In this document: in pieces, positions 17,279-28,531 of the stretch
Position numbering within the stretch: position 1 is the first letter of the stretch
Layout: each line of letters starts with the position of its first letter
Source: Hyphomicrobium sp.
Lineage (GTDB): Bacteria; Pseudomonadota; Alphaproteobacteria; Rhizobiales; Hyphomicrobiaceae
DNA: 64,000 nucleotides
Assembly: GCF_009026145.1 (NCBI RefSeq)
Contig: NZ_WBUE01000017.1
Span: forward strand, 26,686 to 90,685
Direction: 5' to 3'
The notes under the pieces: generated by a model
Databases searched by the model: none
The model's input: only the letters and a program-made list of their open reading frames with translations
Told to the model about the DNA's origin: nothing
Position numbers and translations under genes: made by a program

Positions 17279-17500
17279 CTAGCGGGCGATGCGGCGCGCC
17301 TCGGCGCGGTCCCAGGCGTTCTGCTCGGCCGGAGTGCACCACGGATTGCCGTAGTAGCCGAAGCGGCCGTTGAGGCGCGTGCAATCCTTGAGCGGCGGGG
17401 GCGAGGCGCGCCAGGCCTTATGGCGGCCTGCGTCGGCCGGCGGGGCGAGCCCGCTCGTCACGGCGAGGAGGAGGGCGATACAAGCCAGCGAACGCAGCAT
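17279..17500 (-). CDS. Small secreted protein of unknown function
   Basis: The 73-aa protein has a clear signal peptide (hydrophobic about 5-18, cleavage near ADAGR). The mature part is about 48 residues with two cysteines (KDCTRLNGRFGYYGNPWCTP) that could form one disulfide. I do not recognise the family. It starts 22 bp downstream of the proA stop on the same strand, so it may be read from the proBA transcript. Confidence 0.6.
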   Translation of the reverse strand: MLRSLACIALLLAVTSGLAPPADAGRHKAWRASPPPLKDCTRLNGRFGYYGNPWCTPAEQNAWDRAEARRIAR

Positions 17501-17522
17501 CCGACTACCTCGACTTTGGAGC

Positions 17523-18809
17523 TCACTTAGGCCTTATCTGGCCGTCCCCGCGCACCACGTACTTGAAGCTGGTCAACTGCTCGACGCCGACCGGGCCGCG
17601 GGCGTGCAGCTTGCCGGTGGCGATGCCGATCTCGCCGCCGAAGCCGAACTCGCCGCCGTCGGCGAACTGCGTCGAGGCATTGTGCAGAACGATGGCGGAA
17701 TCGACTTCGCGCAGGAAACGCTCGGCGGCCGCTTCATTGCCGGTGATGATCGCGTCGGTGTGTTGCGTGCCGTAGCGGGCGATGTGCTCGATGGCGCCGG
17801 CTACGCCGTCGACGGTCTTTACGGCAATGATGGCGTCGAGGTGCTCGGTCGCCCAGTCAGCTTCGCTCGCCGGCTTGACCCGCGCATCCGCCGCTTTCGC
17901 AGCCTTGTCGCCGCGCACTTCGCAGTCTGCTTCGAGCAGCGCCTTGATAAGAGTCGGCAAGAAGTGCGCTGGCGCGGCGCTGTCGACCAACAGCGTCTCG
18001 GTGGCGCCGCACACGCCGGTGCGCCGCATCTTGGCGTTGAGCACCACGCTCACCGCCATGGGAAGATCGGCGTCCTTGTCGACATAGGTGTGGCACAGGC
18101 CTTCCAAGTGCGCGAACACCGGCACCCGCGCCTCCTTTTGCACGCGCTCAACGAGGCTTTTCCCCCCGCGCGGCACGATTACGTCGATGGCGCCGCCAAG
18201 GCCCGCGAGCATATGGCCGACGGCGGCGCGGTCAGGGGTCGGCACGAGCTGGATCGCCGCCTCGGGCAGGCCCGCACTCTTGAGACCCGAAATGAGTGCC
18301 GCGTGGATGGCCAGCGCCGAGTTGAGGCTTTCCGACCCGGCGCGCAGGATCGCCGCATTGCCGGCTTTGAGCGCCAGCGCGCCGGCATCCGCCGTCACGT
18401 TGGGCCGGCTCTCGTAGATGATGCCGATGACGCCGAGCGGCACACGCACGCGCTGAAAGGCGAGCCCGTTCGGACGCGTCCATTCGGCGAGCACGGTTCC
18501 GACCGGATCGGGCAGCTCGGCGATCTCCTCCACGCCCTTGGCGGTCGCGGCGACGCGCGCCTCATCGAGCAACAGCCGGTCGATGAAGGCCGCAGGGCGT
18601 CCCGCCGCACGGGCCGCGGCGAGGTCCTTGGCGTTGGCGGCGAGTATCGCCGGCGTCGCCGCATGCAATGCCTTGGCGGCAGCGCGCAACGCCTGCGTCT
18701 TCACCTCCGGTGAGACAAGCGAAAGCGCATGCGCGGCCTGGCGCGCCCGCCGGCCGATGGCCAGCATCGTCTCCTCGGTCGAAGCGTCGATGCGCTCGGG
18801 CTTGTTCAT
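17523..18809 (-). CDS. proA: Gamma-glutamyl phosphate reductase ProA
   Basis: This 428-aa enzyme of proline synthesis reduces gamma-glutamyl phosphate to glutamate semialdehyde with NADPH. The aldehyde dehydrogenase-like catalytic Cys sits in [15 protein letters not shown] (near 258). [23 protein letters not shown] and the C-terminal [21 protein letters not shown] (split here by family-typical residues) are conserved. Length is normal for the family. It begins 4 bp after the proB stop, consistent with co-translation as proBA. Confidence 0.97.
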   Translation of the reverse strand: MNKPERIDASTEETMLAIGRRARQAAHALSLVSPEVKTQALRAAAKALHAATPAILAANAKDLAAARAAGRPAAFIDRLLLDEARVAATAKGVEEIAELPDPVGTVLAEWTRPNGLAFQRVRVPLGVIGIIYESRPNVTADAGALALKAGNAAILRAGSESLNSALAIHAALISGLKSAGLPEAAIQLVPTPDRAAVGHMLAGLGGAIDVIVPRGGKSLVERVQKEARVPVFAHLEGLCHTYVDKDADLPMAVSVVLNAKMRRTGVCGATETLLVDSAAPAHFLPTLIKALLEADCEVRGDKAAKAADARVKPASEADWATEHLDAIIAVKTVDGVAGAIEHIARYGTQHTDAIITGNEAAAERFLREVDSAIVLHNASTQFADGGEFGFGGEIGIATGKLHARGPVGVEQLTSFKYVVRGDGQIRPK

Positions 18810-18813
18810 GCGC

Positions 18814-19971
18814 TCACTTCCGGTGCAGGGCCATGTCGTCGCGATGGATCAGCTCATCGCACCGCGACACCCCCAATATAGTGGCGATCTCGGAGCTTTT
18901 CCTGCCGATGATACGCTCGGCGTCGAAGCGCGCATAGGCGATTAGGCCGCGCCCGAGTTCGCGGCCGTCAGGGGCGCGGATGACCACAGCATCGCCGCGG
19001 TCGAAATTGCCCTCGACGCGGGCGACGCCGGCCGGCAGCAGGCTCTTGCCCGCCGCCAGCGCCTTCTCGGCGCCGGCATCGACGTGCACCTGCCCCTTGG
19101 GCTCGAGCTGGCCGGCGATCCAGCGCTTACGCGCCGTCATCGGATCGGAGTGGGCGAGGAACCACGTGCACGGCGCACCTTCGCCGATCGAGCGCAGCGG
19201 GTTCATCACCTTGCCGCTGGCGATGACCATGTGCGTGCCGCCGCCGAGGGCGACCTTCGCGGCCTCGACCTTGGTGCGCATGCCGCCCTTCGACAGCTCG
19301 GTGCCGACGTCGCCCGCCATTGCCTCGATCTCCGGCGTAATGGCAGTGACGACGTCGAGGCGCGTGGCATTGGCGTCGACATTGGGCGGCGCCGTATAGA
19401 GCCCGTCGATATCCGACAACAGCACCAGGCAATCGGCCGACACCATGGAGGCGACGCGCGCCGACAGGCGGTCGTTGTCGCCGTAGCGGATCTCGGTCGT
19501 CGCCACGGTGTCGTTCTCATTCACGACGGGCACGGCCTTGAGATCGAGCAGGGTCTCGATGGTGTGGCGCGCATTGAGATAGCGGCGGCGCTCCTCGGTA
19601 TCGCCGAGGGTGAGAAGAATCTGTGCCGCGACCAGCCCGCGGGCGCGCGCCATGTCCTGATAGGCGTGGGCGAGGCTGATCTGCCCCACCGCTGCCGCGG
19701 CCTGGCTCTGCTCTAATTCGAGCGTCCCCTTGGGCAGCTTCAGGGTGTGGCGGCCGAGCGCGATGGCGCCAGAGGAGACGAGCACCACCTGCTTGTCCTG
19801 CGCGGTGAGCGCCGCCACGTCGTCGAGCAGCGAGGCGAGCCAGTCGGCTTTCAGCGTGCCCGTCGCCCGGTCGGTTAGCAGCGCCGAGCCGATCTTGACG
19901 ACGATGCGGCGGGCATTGGTCCACTCGGCGCGCGCGGCGCCGGTCGCGGTTGTTTTTGCTTGCGGTTTCAT
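18814..19971 (-). CDS. proB: Glutamate 5-kinase ProB
   Basis: This 385-aa enzyme catalyses the first step of proline synthesis, ATP-dependent phosphorylation of glutamate, and is usually feedback-inhibited by proline. The amino-acid kinase domain is complete ([48 protein letters not shown]). A C-terminal PUA domain follows (about 290-370). The start at 19971 (MKPQAK) is chosen by homology. The reading frame stays open far upstream, antisense to the WD40 gene, but that part is an artefact of high GC. Immediately upstream, obgE would be expected; instead a four-gene block intervenes. Confidence 0.97.
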   Translation of the reverse strand: MKPQAKTTATGAARAEWTNARRIVVKIGSALLTDRATGTLKADWLASLLDDVAALTAQDKQVVLVSSGAIALGRHTLKLPKGTLELEQSQAAAAVGQISLAHAYQDMARARGLVAAQILLTLGDTEERRRYLNARHTIETLLDLKAVPVVNENDTVATTEIRYGDNDRLSARVASMVSADCLVLLSDIDGLYTAPPNVDANATRLDVVTAITPEIEAMAGDVGTELSKGGMRTKVEAAKVALGGGTHMVIASGKVMNPLRSIGEGAPCTWFLAHSDPMTARKRWIAGQLEPKGQVHVDAGAEKALAAGKSLLPAGVARVEGNFDRGDAVVIRAPDGRELGRGLIAYARFDAERIIGRKSSEIATILGVSRCDELIHRDDMALHRK

Positions 19972-20155
19972 GGCTTGCGCTTTGGCGCCGGTGCTCCGGT
20001 GAGGCTCAAGGCACGCCTGATAGCCCAGCCGCGCCAAAAGCGGTAGCCTCGCCGAAAAAACAGGGGCCCTCCCGGCCCTCATTAGCGTGGCGCTCATAAA
20101 CAGGCGGTTGCTCCGGAGCACGGAGTGGCTCGCGCACGCGATTGAGGGAGCCCCA

Positions 20156-21283
20156 ATGCATAAATGCCCGCACACGCATATCCTTGCGCTCACAACCGTA
20201 CTTCTGACGGCGTCCTTGGCGGTCCATGCGTGGGCCGGCGCCATGGCCCCCGACGGTCCGCCGCCGACCCTCGTCCTGAAAGGGCACGCGGCCGATCTCG
20301 CCGGTGCCGCGTTCAGCCCCGAAGGTAGCAAGGTGGTGACGGCTTCCAGTGATGGCACGTCGCGCGTATGGGATGCCGCGACCGGCGCCATCATCGCAGT
20401 CCTCAAGGGCCATGAGGAGGCTGTGCGCAGCGCCGCATTCAGTCCGGACGGCAAGCGTATCGTCACCGCCTCGCGTGATGGCAGCGCTCGCATCTGGGAT
20501 GCGGCCTCAGGCGCCGAGCTGGTTATGCTGGCCGGCCATGCCGGCATGTTGGAATACGCCGCTTGGAGCCCCGACGGCAGCCGCGTCGTCACCGCCTCGC
20601 GCGACAAGCGGGCAACCGTTTGGGATGCGGCAACGGGCAAGGTCGTCGCCGAGCTCATGGGGCACAAAAGCCCGGTGATGCGCGCTGCATTCAGCCCCGA
20701 CGGGAGCCGCATCGTCACCGCCTCGACCGACAAGACGGCACGCGTGTGGGATGCGCTGACGGGCGCCGCCATCGCGACCCTTGAAGGCCACCAGCGCATG
20801 GTGCTTGGTGCAGCGTTCAGCCCCGACGGGCAGAAGGTCGTGACGGCAGGCAGCGACGAGATCGCCGCAGTGTGGGACGCCAAGTCCGGTGCGCGCCTCG
20901 CCTCGCTCGCCGGTCACGAGCGTGGCGTGCTGCACGTCGCGTTCAGCCCCGATGGAACCAAGATCGTGACCACCTCGAGCGATCGGACGGCGCGAGTTTG
21001 GGATGCGCGCACGGGTGCTCTGTTGCTGACGCTTTCCGGTCACGGGCGCCCGGTGATGGGCGGCGAGTTCAGTCCCGACGGGAAGCTGGTCGTGACGGCC
21101 TCGCACGACAAGAAGGCACGCCTCTGGGACGCCGCGACCGGTTCCCTGCTGGCCGCGCTATCAACCGACGGCAGCGAGGTGCAGACCGCGGCCTTCAGCC
21201 CCGACGGTAAGCGCATCGTCACCGCCTCGTTCGACGGTGTGGCCCGCGTTTGGGATATCAGTGCATTGGGCGGCGCACGCTGA
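20156..21283 (+). CDS. Exported WD40 beta-propeller protein with eight near-identical repeats
   Basis: The 375-aa protein has a Sec signal peptide (about 1-28, ending AVHAWAGA). Eight WD40 repeats follow, each exactly 42 residues (126 bp). Examples are [19 protein letters not shown] and RVWDAATG, with GH, AFSPDG, VVTAS and WD at fixed positions. The first seven carry GH; the eighth has STDG in its place. Such propellers are protein-interaction scaffolds. A periplasmic location and the exact period are unusual for bacteria. The ATG at 20156 follows GAGGGAGCCCC and is preferred over the upstream extension because it exposes the signal peptide. It is divergent from proB. Partner unknown. Confidence 0.9.
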   Translation: MHKCPHTHILALTTVLLTASLAVHAWAGAMAPDGPPPTLVLKGHAADLAGAAFSPEGSKVVTASSDGTSRVWDAATGAIIAVLKGHEEAVRSAAFSPDGKRIVTASRDGSARIWDAASGAELVMLAGHAGMLEYAAWSPDGSRVVTASRDKRATVWDAATGKVVAELMGHKSPVMRAAFSPDGSRIVTASTDKTARVWDALTGAAIATLEGHQRMVLGAAFSPDGQKVVTAGSDEIAAVWDAKSGARLASLAGHERGVLHVAFSPDGTKIVTTSSDRTARVWDARTGALLLTLSGHGRPVMGGEFSPDGKLVVTASHDKKARLWDAATGSLLAALSTDGSEVQTAAFSPDGKRIVTASFDGVARVWDISALGGAR

Positions 21284-21298
21284 GGTGCGCTTGCGCCT

Positions 21299-21859
21299 TC
21301 AGGCAGTCGCGCGGCGCACGTCGAGCGCCAGCAGTGTCAGGCTGATACCCTGCAGGAGCAGCGCGGCACCGACGATGGTGCCGAGCGTCCAACCGGCCGA
21401 CGAAGGCAAGTCGAACAGGATCAGCAGCCCAGCGACGATCGAGATCACCGCCGACAGGATCAGCCAGCGGCGGCCGCTCGCGTCGCCGACGCCCCCGCCA
21501 ACCATCAGCGAGGTGATGCCCTGGGCGACCAGCGTCACGGCGATGACCATCGTCAGCGAGACGAGGCCCAGCGTTGGATAGAGGAAGATGAGCACGCCGC
21601 CGACGATGAAGATGATGCCGCCCAGCATCTGCCAGGTTGCGTGGCTCCAGTCGCCGGCGCGGATGCCGTGCATGAGCTGCAACACGCCCGCCGCCACCAT
21701 CGCCGCGGCGATCCAGATCTCGGTGGTCAGCGAGGCGGTTACGACGCCCATCGGCGTCGTCAGGATGAGGAAGCCGAACAGCACGAGCACGATGCCGAGG
21801 GCGAGCAGCCAGCCCCAGCTCTGATGCAGCTTTCCGCGCAAACCTGTCGTCTCGGTCAT
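21299..21859 (-). CDS. HdeD/DUF308-family membrane protein
   Basis: The 186-aa protein has six hydrophobic helices arranged as three hairpins (first WGWLLALGIVLVLFGFLIL). It also has the family's recurring G-x-x-x-(F/L)-L-P and GDW-like turns (RAGDWSHATWQMLGGI). HdeD in Escherichia coli is an acid-resistance membrane protein; other members are uncharacterised. It faces the 3' end of the WD40 gene with a 15-bp gap. The function in this organism is inferred from the family only. Confidence 0.88.
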   Translation of the reverse strand: MTETTGLRGKLHQSWGWLLALGIVLVLFGFLILTTPMGVVTASLTTEIWIAAAMVAAGVLQLMHGIRAGDWSHATWQMLGGIIFIVGGVLIFLYPTLGLVSLTMVIAVTLVAQGITSLMVGGGVGDASGRRWLILSAVISIVAGLLILFDLPSSAGWTLGTIVGAALLLQGISLTLLALDVRRATA

Positions 21860-21912
21860 GGGTAGGGTCCCCGCCAGCCTTCTGTTGCCAGCCGGACTAG
21901 CACGCCATCTGC

Positions 21913-23475
21913 CTATTTTTTGCTAACCGGGAGCGCGGCGAGGACATGCCGCGCTGCCGTGGCGCCGGCAAGGATGGCCCCCGTATAGCCGCCGCTGCCG
22001 GCGTACGAGGAGGCGAGGAACAGCCGGTCGACGGGCGTTCTGGGCGAGCGGCCCGAGCCCTGCCAAATCGGCCCCGTGGGGGGCGTAGGGGCAAACCCGT
22101 ACACCGCGCCGTCGGGCGCGTTGAGGTAGCTGCTGATCGAGCTGGCCGTGCTGAAAACGGAGCTGACGACGCTTCCTGCAAAGCCCGGGTAGACGCGATC
22201 GAGCCCCGCGACCAGAGCCTTCGCCCAGCGATCGCGCTTCTCCTCATAGGATGCGGCGTCCAAGTCTTGCCAGTTCGCCAGCCTGTCGGCACCGACCACC
22301 GACACGGGGAACGGCGGCCCGCCGAGGCCGCTGTCGATCGCCGAGTAGTTGACGACGGCGATCGGCGGCAGGGCTTCGCCGGGCAGCTCTGCCAGAATGG
22401 CGGCGCCGCGCCGATAGTCTCTGAGCGTCCGCATCCACTCCGGAAGCAGCATCGTCGAGTAGGCGGCCATCCCGAATTCGGCCGGTCGCTGCGCGATGCC
22501 GAAGGTCGCCGAGAACAGCGAGATCGATAGCGGCCGTTCGGCGTAGGGCGCAGAGAAGGCCTGCCGCTTCGTTTGCGGCAGCATGCTCGCTACCGCAGCC
22601 GGGGCGGCATTGCTGACGATGACGCGCCCACGCGCCTCTGCGCGTCCGCCTCCCTTGCCCTCATGCGCCACGCCAATCGGAAGGCCGTTGGCGTCGAGCA
22701 GGATTTCGGTGACGCGGCGGTGCAGGACAAGCTCGCCGCCGGCCGTCCTCAGCGCGCGTGCCAGCGCGTTACTCAGGCGCTGCGATCCGCCTTGAATGTA
22801 GCGGCTGCCGGATGCGATGTAGCCGCCCTGCGCGACCGCGAACAGGATCCACCACAGCGTATCGGGATTGTCGTGCCAGTAGAGCACGTTGGCGGCGAGT
22901 GCACACTTGGCGGCCTCATCCTCGCCGAAGGCCCGCTGCAGCCGCTCGGAGAGCGAGCCTCGCCAGCCGCTCACCACGGGGCCCAGCTTGAGTAGGGCCG
23001 AGAGCCCCGCCAAGGGGTCGTCGAACGCGGCGCGGCCTCTGCTCAACACGCCTAATCCGGTGGCGATGCGCTCCATATCGGAGAGCACCTCGCCTATTCC
23101 GGTCCGCAGCGCAGGAAAGCGCTCGATGAGCGCCGCGCGCGTGTCCCTAAAGCCCTCGGGGAGCACGAACGACGGACCGAGCGGGCCGCCGCGCGCTTCG
23201 TACACGCTACCCGTGGGGACCCAGGCGACTTTGTCGAGGACACCCAGGTCCTCGAGGATATGGTGCTTGGGATCGACAGGATCTTCGGGATTAGACGTCT
23301 CGTGCAGCGAGGCCTCGACGACGAGGTCGCCGGATTTGTAGGTCGAGGCGGCACCGCCGACGCCGTAGTTGCGCTCGACGAGCAGCGTCTTGCATCCTGT
23401 TTTGGCCAGCATTGCAGCTGCCGTAAGGCCGCCGAGGCCGGCGCCGATGACAATGACGTCGTATTGAGTGCTCAT
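21913..23475 (-). CDS. CrtI/RetSat-like FAD-dependent oxidoreductase
   Basis: The 520-aa protein has an N-terminal Rossmann FAD motif VIVIGAGLGGLTAAAMLA (about 7-24) with the second block LVERNYGVGGAASTY. The C-terminal FAD segment is RLFLASSYAGSGGYTGAILAGATAA (near 485-510). This is the phytoene desaturase/carotenoid isomerase superfamily, which also holds retinol saturases and many enzymes of unknown substrate. No phytoene synthase, cyclase or GGPP synthase gene is adjacent, so a role in carotenoids is only possible. ATG at 23475. It lies in the insert between proB and obgE. Confidence 0.85.
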   Translation of the reverse strand: MSTQYDVIVIGAGLGGLTAAAMLAKTGCKTLLVERNYGVGGAASTYKSGDLVVEASLHETSNPEDPVDPKHHILEDLGVLDKVAWVPTGSVYEARGGPLGPSFVLPEGFRDTRAALIERFPALRTGIGEVLSDMERIATGLGVLSRGRAAFDDPLAGLSALLKLGPVVSGWRGSLSERLQRAFGEDEAAKCALAANVLYWHDNPDTLWWILFAVAQGGYIASGSRYIQGGSQRLSNALARALRTAGGELVLHRRVTEILLDANGLPIGVAHEGKGGGRAEARGRVIVSNAAPAAVASMLPQTKRQAFSAPYAERPLSISLFSATFGIAQRPAEFGMAAYSTMLLPEWMRTLRDYRRGAAILAELPGEALPPIAVVNYSAIDSGLGGPPFPVSVVGADRLANWQDLDAASYEEKRDRWAKALVAGLDRVYPGFAGSVVSSVFSTASSISSYLNAPDGAVYGFAPTPPTGPIWQGSGRSPRTPVDRLFLASSYAGSGGYTGAILAGATAARHVLAALPVSKK

Positions 23476-23574
23476 GCCGCCTGTTGCGCCTCGCCAACCC
23501 CTCTACTGCTACTTGCTTAATCCAGGTGGCAGACCGGCGGTAGTCGGCGCGTATCGGTGTGCTGGTTGGCGCTG

Positions 23575-25794
23575 TCAGCTCGCAATGGCGTCCTTGGCCG
23601 TATGTGCGGCGATGAAGGCGGTCATCTGATCGGCCGGCAATGGTCGCGAGAACAAATAGCCCTGCAGCTGGTCACAGCCCGACGTCTGCAGCCAGCGCTG
23701 CTGCTCCACCGTCTCGACCCCTTCGGCGGTGATGGTCAGATCGAGATCCTGGCCGAGTTTGATGATCGAGGCGAGGATGACAGAGCTGTCCAGCGGCTCG
23801 CCGGCGCCGTCGATGAAGCTGCGATCGATCTTCAGCTTGTCGAAGCCGAAGCGGCGCAGGTACTGCAAGCCCGAATAGCCGGTGCCGAAATCGTCGAGCG
23901 CCACCTTTACGCCGAGCGCCTGCAACCCGCGCATCTGCTCGTTGGCGCGCTTCTCGTCGGCGAGCAACACGCTTTCGGTGATCTCGATCTCCAGACGCTC
24001 GGCGGGGAACTGGCTGTCCCCGAGCACGTCGCGCACCACTCCCACCACATCGCCATGATGGATCTGCGAGGCCGACACGTTGACGGCGACGTTGATGCCG
24101 GGCCACGCCTTGCCGTCCTCGACGGCGCGACGCAACACGTGCTCGCCGATGTTCTGGATGAGCCCCGTCTCCTCGGCCAGCGGAATGAAGATCTCCGGCG
24201 ATATGGGGCCGAGAGTGGGGTCCGTCCAGCGCGCCAGTGCCTCGACACCCAACACGCGTCTGCCGCTCGCATCCATCAGCGGCTGATAGAAGACGTTGAT
24301 AGAGCCCTCGGCAACGGCACTTCGCAGAGCCATTTCCAGCATGCGGCGGTAGGTGACCTCGGCATCCATTTCCGGCGCAAAGGCGACCACCGTCTCCCCG
24401 GCCTCTTCCTTGGCCTTTTCAACCGCAAGCTCGGCTCGGCGCAACAGCTCATCTCCCGTATCGCCGTCGCGCGGACCGATCGCATAGCCGACCGAGACCG
24501 TGGCAAAGACGCGCGTGCCGCCATCGAGGTCGAACGGTTCTGCCAGCGCCGTCAAAGCGTCGGTGGCCAGCTCAGCGGCGGCCTTGTCGTCGAGGCCTGG
24601 CACCAGCATTACGAAGCTATCGCCGTCGGGCCGTGCAACGATGCCACCGGCACCGACGAGGCTCTGCAAGCGCCTGGCGACGGCGATGAGCACGCCATCG
24701 CCGACGGCATTGCCGAATGCGTCGTTGATCGACTTGAATTGATCGATATCGATCGACAGGACCCCGAGCGTCGACTTATCGCCTTGGATACCGTCGAGCA
24801 GGCGAGCAAACGCCTCGCGCAGCGCAACGCGGTTGGGCAGGCCGGTTAATGCATCCGTGCGCGCCGCGAGCGTCGCGTGCTCCTCGCTCTGCAGGATTTG
24901 CTTGGCCTGCCACTTGCCCCAGAGGATTAGAATATAGGTAAGGGCAGCGATCAGGATCAGCGAAATGCCGAGACCCGGCGCCACGCGCCGGATGAACTCC
25001 AGGCCGGGACGGTCCTTGCGCCAGGCGAGAGTGCCCACGGGAGCCCCGTCGAGCGATTTGACAACGTTGCTGGCGTCACCGGCCGGCGTCTCGTGCGTCA
25101 CCCATTGCAGATCGCGAAAGCCGAAGTTTGCGCCCAGCCGCCTGGTGAACTCCTTGTCGATATCCTCGACGGCGACGAGCAGCATCGGCGGCTCGGTGAC
25201 GTCGGAGCGATAGCCCCGGTCAGGCACGATGGTCGAGACGACGACGGTCGCCGGCCGGCCGCGGATGCTTCTGACATCGGCGACGGCCCGGTGCTGCAGC
25301 ATGCTTCCATTGCCGAGCGGCACGTCGGTCACGACCACATTGTAATCGGCCGGCATCGATTGAGGAACTCGCACGGCCTTGAGCAGATCCTTGAGTCCTC
25401 CGCCGATGCTGGCAAAACTCGAGGACGCCGACTGATCGCTCGGCACGAAGCCGAAGACTGGCGTGTCGTCGCTGGCGAGCACGTAGATGCGGTCGTAGCC
25501 GAGAATCTGGCTGAGATAGATGCCGTAGAACGAGCGTATCCAGGACGTGTCGTGCTCGCGCGTCTTGTTGTACGCCTCGGTCCATACGGTCTGAATGCGC
25601 AGCTCGCGCGCCAGCGACAGCCCATGCTGATCGATAGCGTGCTCGATCGTCTCGCGCTGGCGGCTCAGAGCGATAGCATCGGCTTCACGCGCGCCGATCA
25701 CCAGCGACGCCAGCACAATGCCGATCGACGCGGCCGCGAGGGCCGCGATCGGCAGGGTCACGAATGTGGTGGTCCGCTTCTGCAATCGGCTCAC
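23575..25794 (-). CDS. CHASE4-like sensor protein with degenerate GGDEF and intact EAL domain
   Basis: The 739-aa inner-membrane protein has helices at about 12-35 and 265-290 that flank a periplasmic sensor region (about 40-260) of CHASE4 type. That region includes the VWTEAYNKTREHD...WIRSFYG segment. The GGDEF domain (about 310-470) reads RPDGDSF where the active loop should be GGDEF, so cyclase activity is probably lost. The EAL domain is intact (GVEALARW near 514; DDFGTGYSGL near 635). It is therefore likely a c-di-GMP phosphodiesterase, with the dead GGDEF perhaps binding GTP. It could lower c-di-GMP available to the PilZ synthase at 1459. Confidence 0.9.
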   Translation of the reverse strand: MSRLQKRTTTFVTLPIAALAAASIGIVLASLVIGAREADAIALSRQRETIEHAIDQHGLSLARELRIQTVWTEAYNKTREHDTSWIRSFYGIYLSQILGYDRIYVLASDDTPVFGFVPSDQSASSSFASIGGGLKDLLKAVRVPQSMPADYNVVVTDVPLGNGSMLQHRAVADVRSIRGRPATVVVSTIVPDRGYRSDVTEPPMLLVAVEDIDKEFTRRLGANFGFRDLQWVTHETPAGDASNVVKSLDGAPVGTLAWRKDRPGLEFIRRVAPGLGISLILIAALTYILILWGKWQAKQILQSEEHATLAARTDALTGLPNRVALREAFARLLDGIQGDKSTLGVLSIDIDQFKSINDAFGNAVGDGVLIAVARRLQSLVGAGGIVARPDGDSFVMLVPGLDDKAAAELATDALTALAEPFDLDGGTRVFATVSVGYAIGPRDGDTGDELLRRAELAVEKAKEEAGETVVAFAPEMDAEVTYRRMLEMALRSAVAEGSINVFYQPLMDASGRRVLGVEALARWTDPTLGPISPEIFIPLAEETGLIQNIGEHVLRRAVEDGKAWPGINVAVNVSASQIHHGDVVGVVRDVLGDSQFPAERLEIEITESVLLADEKRANEQMRGLQALGVKVALDDFGTGYSGLQYLRRFGFDKLKIDRSFIDGAGEPLDSSVILASIIKLGQDLDLTITAEGVETVEQQRWLQTSGCDQLQGYLFSRPLPADQMTAFIAAHTAKDAIAS

Positions 25795-25962
25795 CCGGCG
25801 CGGTGCGTGCGTTCCCTATCGCTAAACGCGAAACTCGGCGTGGGCGCTGAACAAGCGGTAATTGCTGGGAAAAAGCCTGTCGGCGCGGTGAGCGGTTCGT
25901 TAACAAGTCGCCGAAGTCGGCCCCAAACGGGACACGTCCGAAGGTCGAAGATACATTGATCG

Positions 25963-27527
<1,565 letters not shown>

Positions 27528-27573
27528 CGCGCTCCGATCTCATCCGGCAATTTCAAGCTGCCGGCGGGCCATG

Positions 27574-27602
27574 AAAAAGGGGGACGCCGCGACATCCCCC
27601 TT
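27574..27602 (-). terminator. Rho-independent terminator after rpmA
   Basis: Read on the minus strand, AAGGGGGA (27602-27595) pairs with TCCCCCTT (27584-27577) across a 10-nt loop and runs into TTTTT. It lies 28 bp after the rpmA stop and separates rplU-rpmA from GNAT-obgE. Confidence 0.85.
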
Positions 27603-27630
27603 GCAATACCTTGGGCGGATTGCCGCGAGC

Positions 27631-27903
27631 TTACTCGGCCGTCTCGCTCTCACTGCCGCGTACCGACACGTAGACGCGGCCGTTGCGCTTGGTGTTGAAC
27701 TCCACGGCGCCCTCGACGACGGCGAAGATCGTGTGGTCCGTCCCCATGCCGACGCCGGTGCCCGGGTGCCACTGGGTGCCGCGCTGGCGTACCAGGATGT
27801 TGCCGGGGATGACGCGCTCACCGCCGAAGCGCTTCACGCCGAGCCGCTTGGAGTGCGAGTCGCGGCCGTTCTTGGACGAGCCGCCTGCTTTCTTTTGTGC
27901 CAT
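27631..27903 (-). CDS. rpmA: 50S ribosomal protein L27
   Basis: This 90-aa protein (bL27) has the typical N-terminus [21 protein letters not shown] reaching toward the peptidyl transferase centre. It also has [24 protein letters not shown] and [14 protein letters not shown]. Length and sequence are standard. It follows rplU by 32 bp on the same strand. Confidence 0.98.
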   Translation of the reverse strand: MAQKKAGGSSKNGRDSHSKRLGVKRFGGERVIPGNILVRQRGTQWHPGTGVGMGTDHTIFAVVEGAVEFNTKRNGRVYVSVRGSESETAE

Positions 27904-27935
27904 CGATCAGATCCTCGAATTACGCTGGCTGCCGC

Positions 27936-28247
27936 TTAGGCGCCGACAATGCTCTTGATGCGGACCGTGACGAGGTCCTGGCGGTGGCCGCGTTTGCGGC
28001 GTGAATTCTTGCGGCGGCGCTTCTTGAAGGAGATGACCTTGGGGCCGCGCGTGTGCTCGACGAGCTCGCCCACGACCTTGGCGCCGGAAACGAGCGGGGT
28101 GCCGAACTTGGGCGTGTCGCCGCCGATCATGAGGACCTCGGCGAACTCGACCTTGGCGCCGGCGTCGCCGGCGATCTTCTCGATGGTGATGACGTCGTCA
28201 GCAGCAACACGGTACTGCTTGCCGCCCGTCTTGATGACAGCGTACAT
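27936..28247 (-). CDS. rplU: 50S ribosomal protein L21
   Basis: This 103-aa protein (bL21) starts MYAVIKTGGKQYRVAADDVI and ends with the basic signature KVISFKKRRRKNSRRKRGHRQ and TVRIKSIVGA. It binds 23S rRNA and is the first gene of the rplU-rpmA unit. AAGGAA precedes the ATG by 7 nt. The 284-bp gap to the divergent gene at 28532 holds the promoters but no gene I can see. Confidence 0.98.
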   Translation of the reverse strand: MYAVIKTGGKQYRVAADDVITIEKIAGDAGAKVEFAEVLMIGGDTPKFGTPLVSGAKVVGELVEHTRGPKVISFKKRRRKNSRRKRGHRQDLVTVRIKSIVGA

Positions 28248-28531
28248 GGCTATTCCTTCTTGCGTTTCCGCGCCCTATGGCGCCGCAGGCGAGCTGCGGA
28301 CTTTATGAGATCGCCTCGTCGAGACGGGCGAACAGGCCTCGGGCAGCGCATTGCGCGCCCCGGTTGAGGGGGCGCGAGAAGGCGGGTTTATCGTCGAAGG
28401 CCTGCAGATTGTCAATCCGGCTCGGCATTTTGGCCCCCGGTGCGGCACACGACCAGATCCTAGAAATGATCGCCTATTCTACCCAGATCATGGCATGGCG
28501 GACCTGACCTCCGCGTGCCGAAGCGGAAGCG

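Noticed and set aside
19972..20883. Long open extension of the proB frame, antisense to the WD40 gene
   Set aside because: It mirrors the 42-residue period of the WD40 repeats on the other strand and has no homology; proB begins at 19971.
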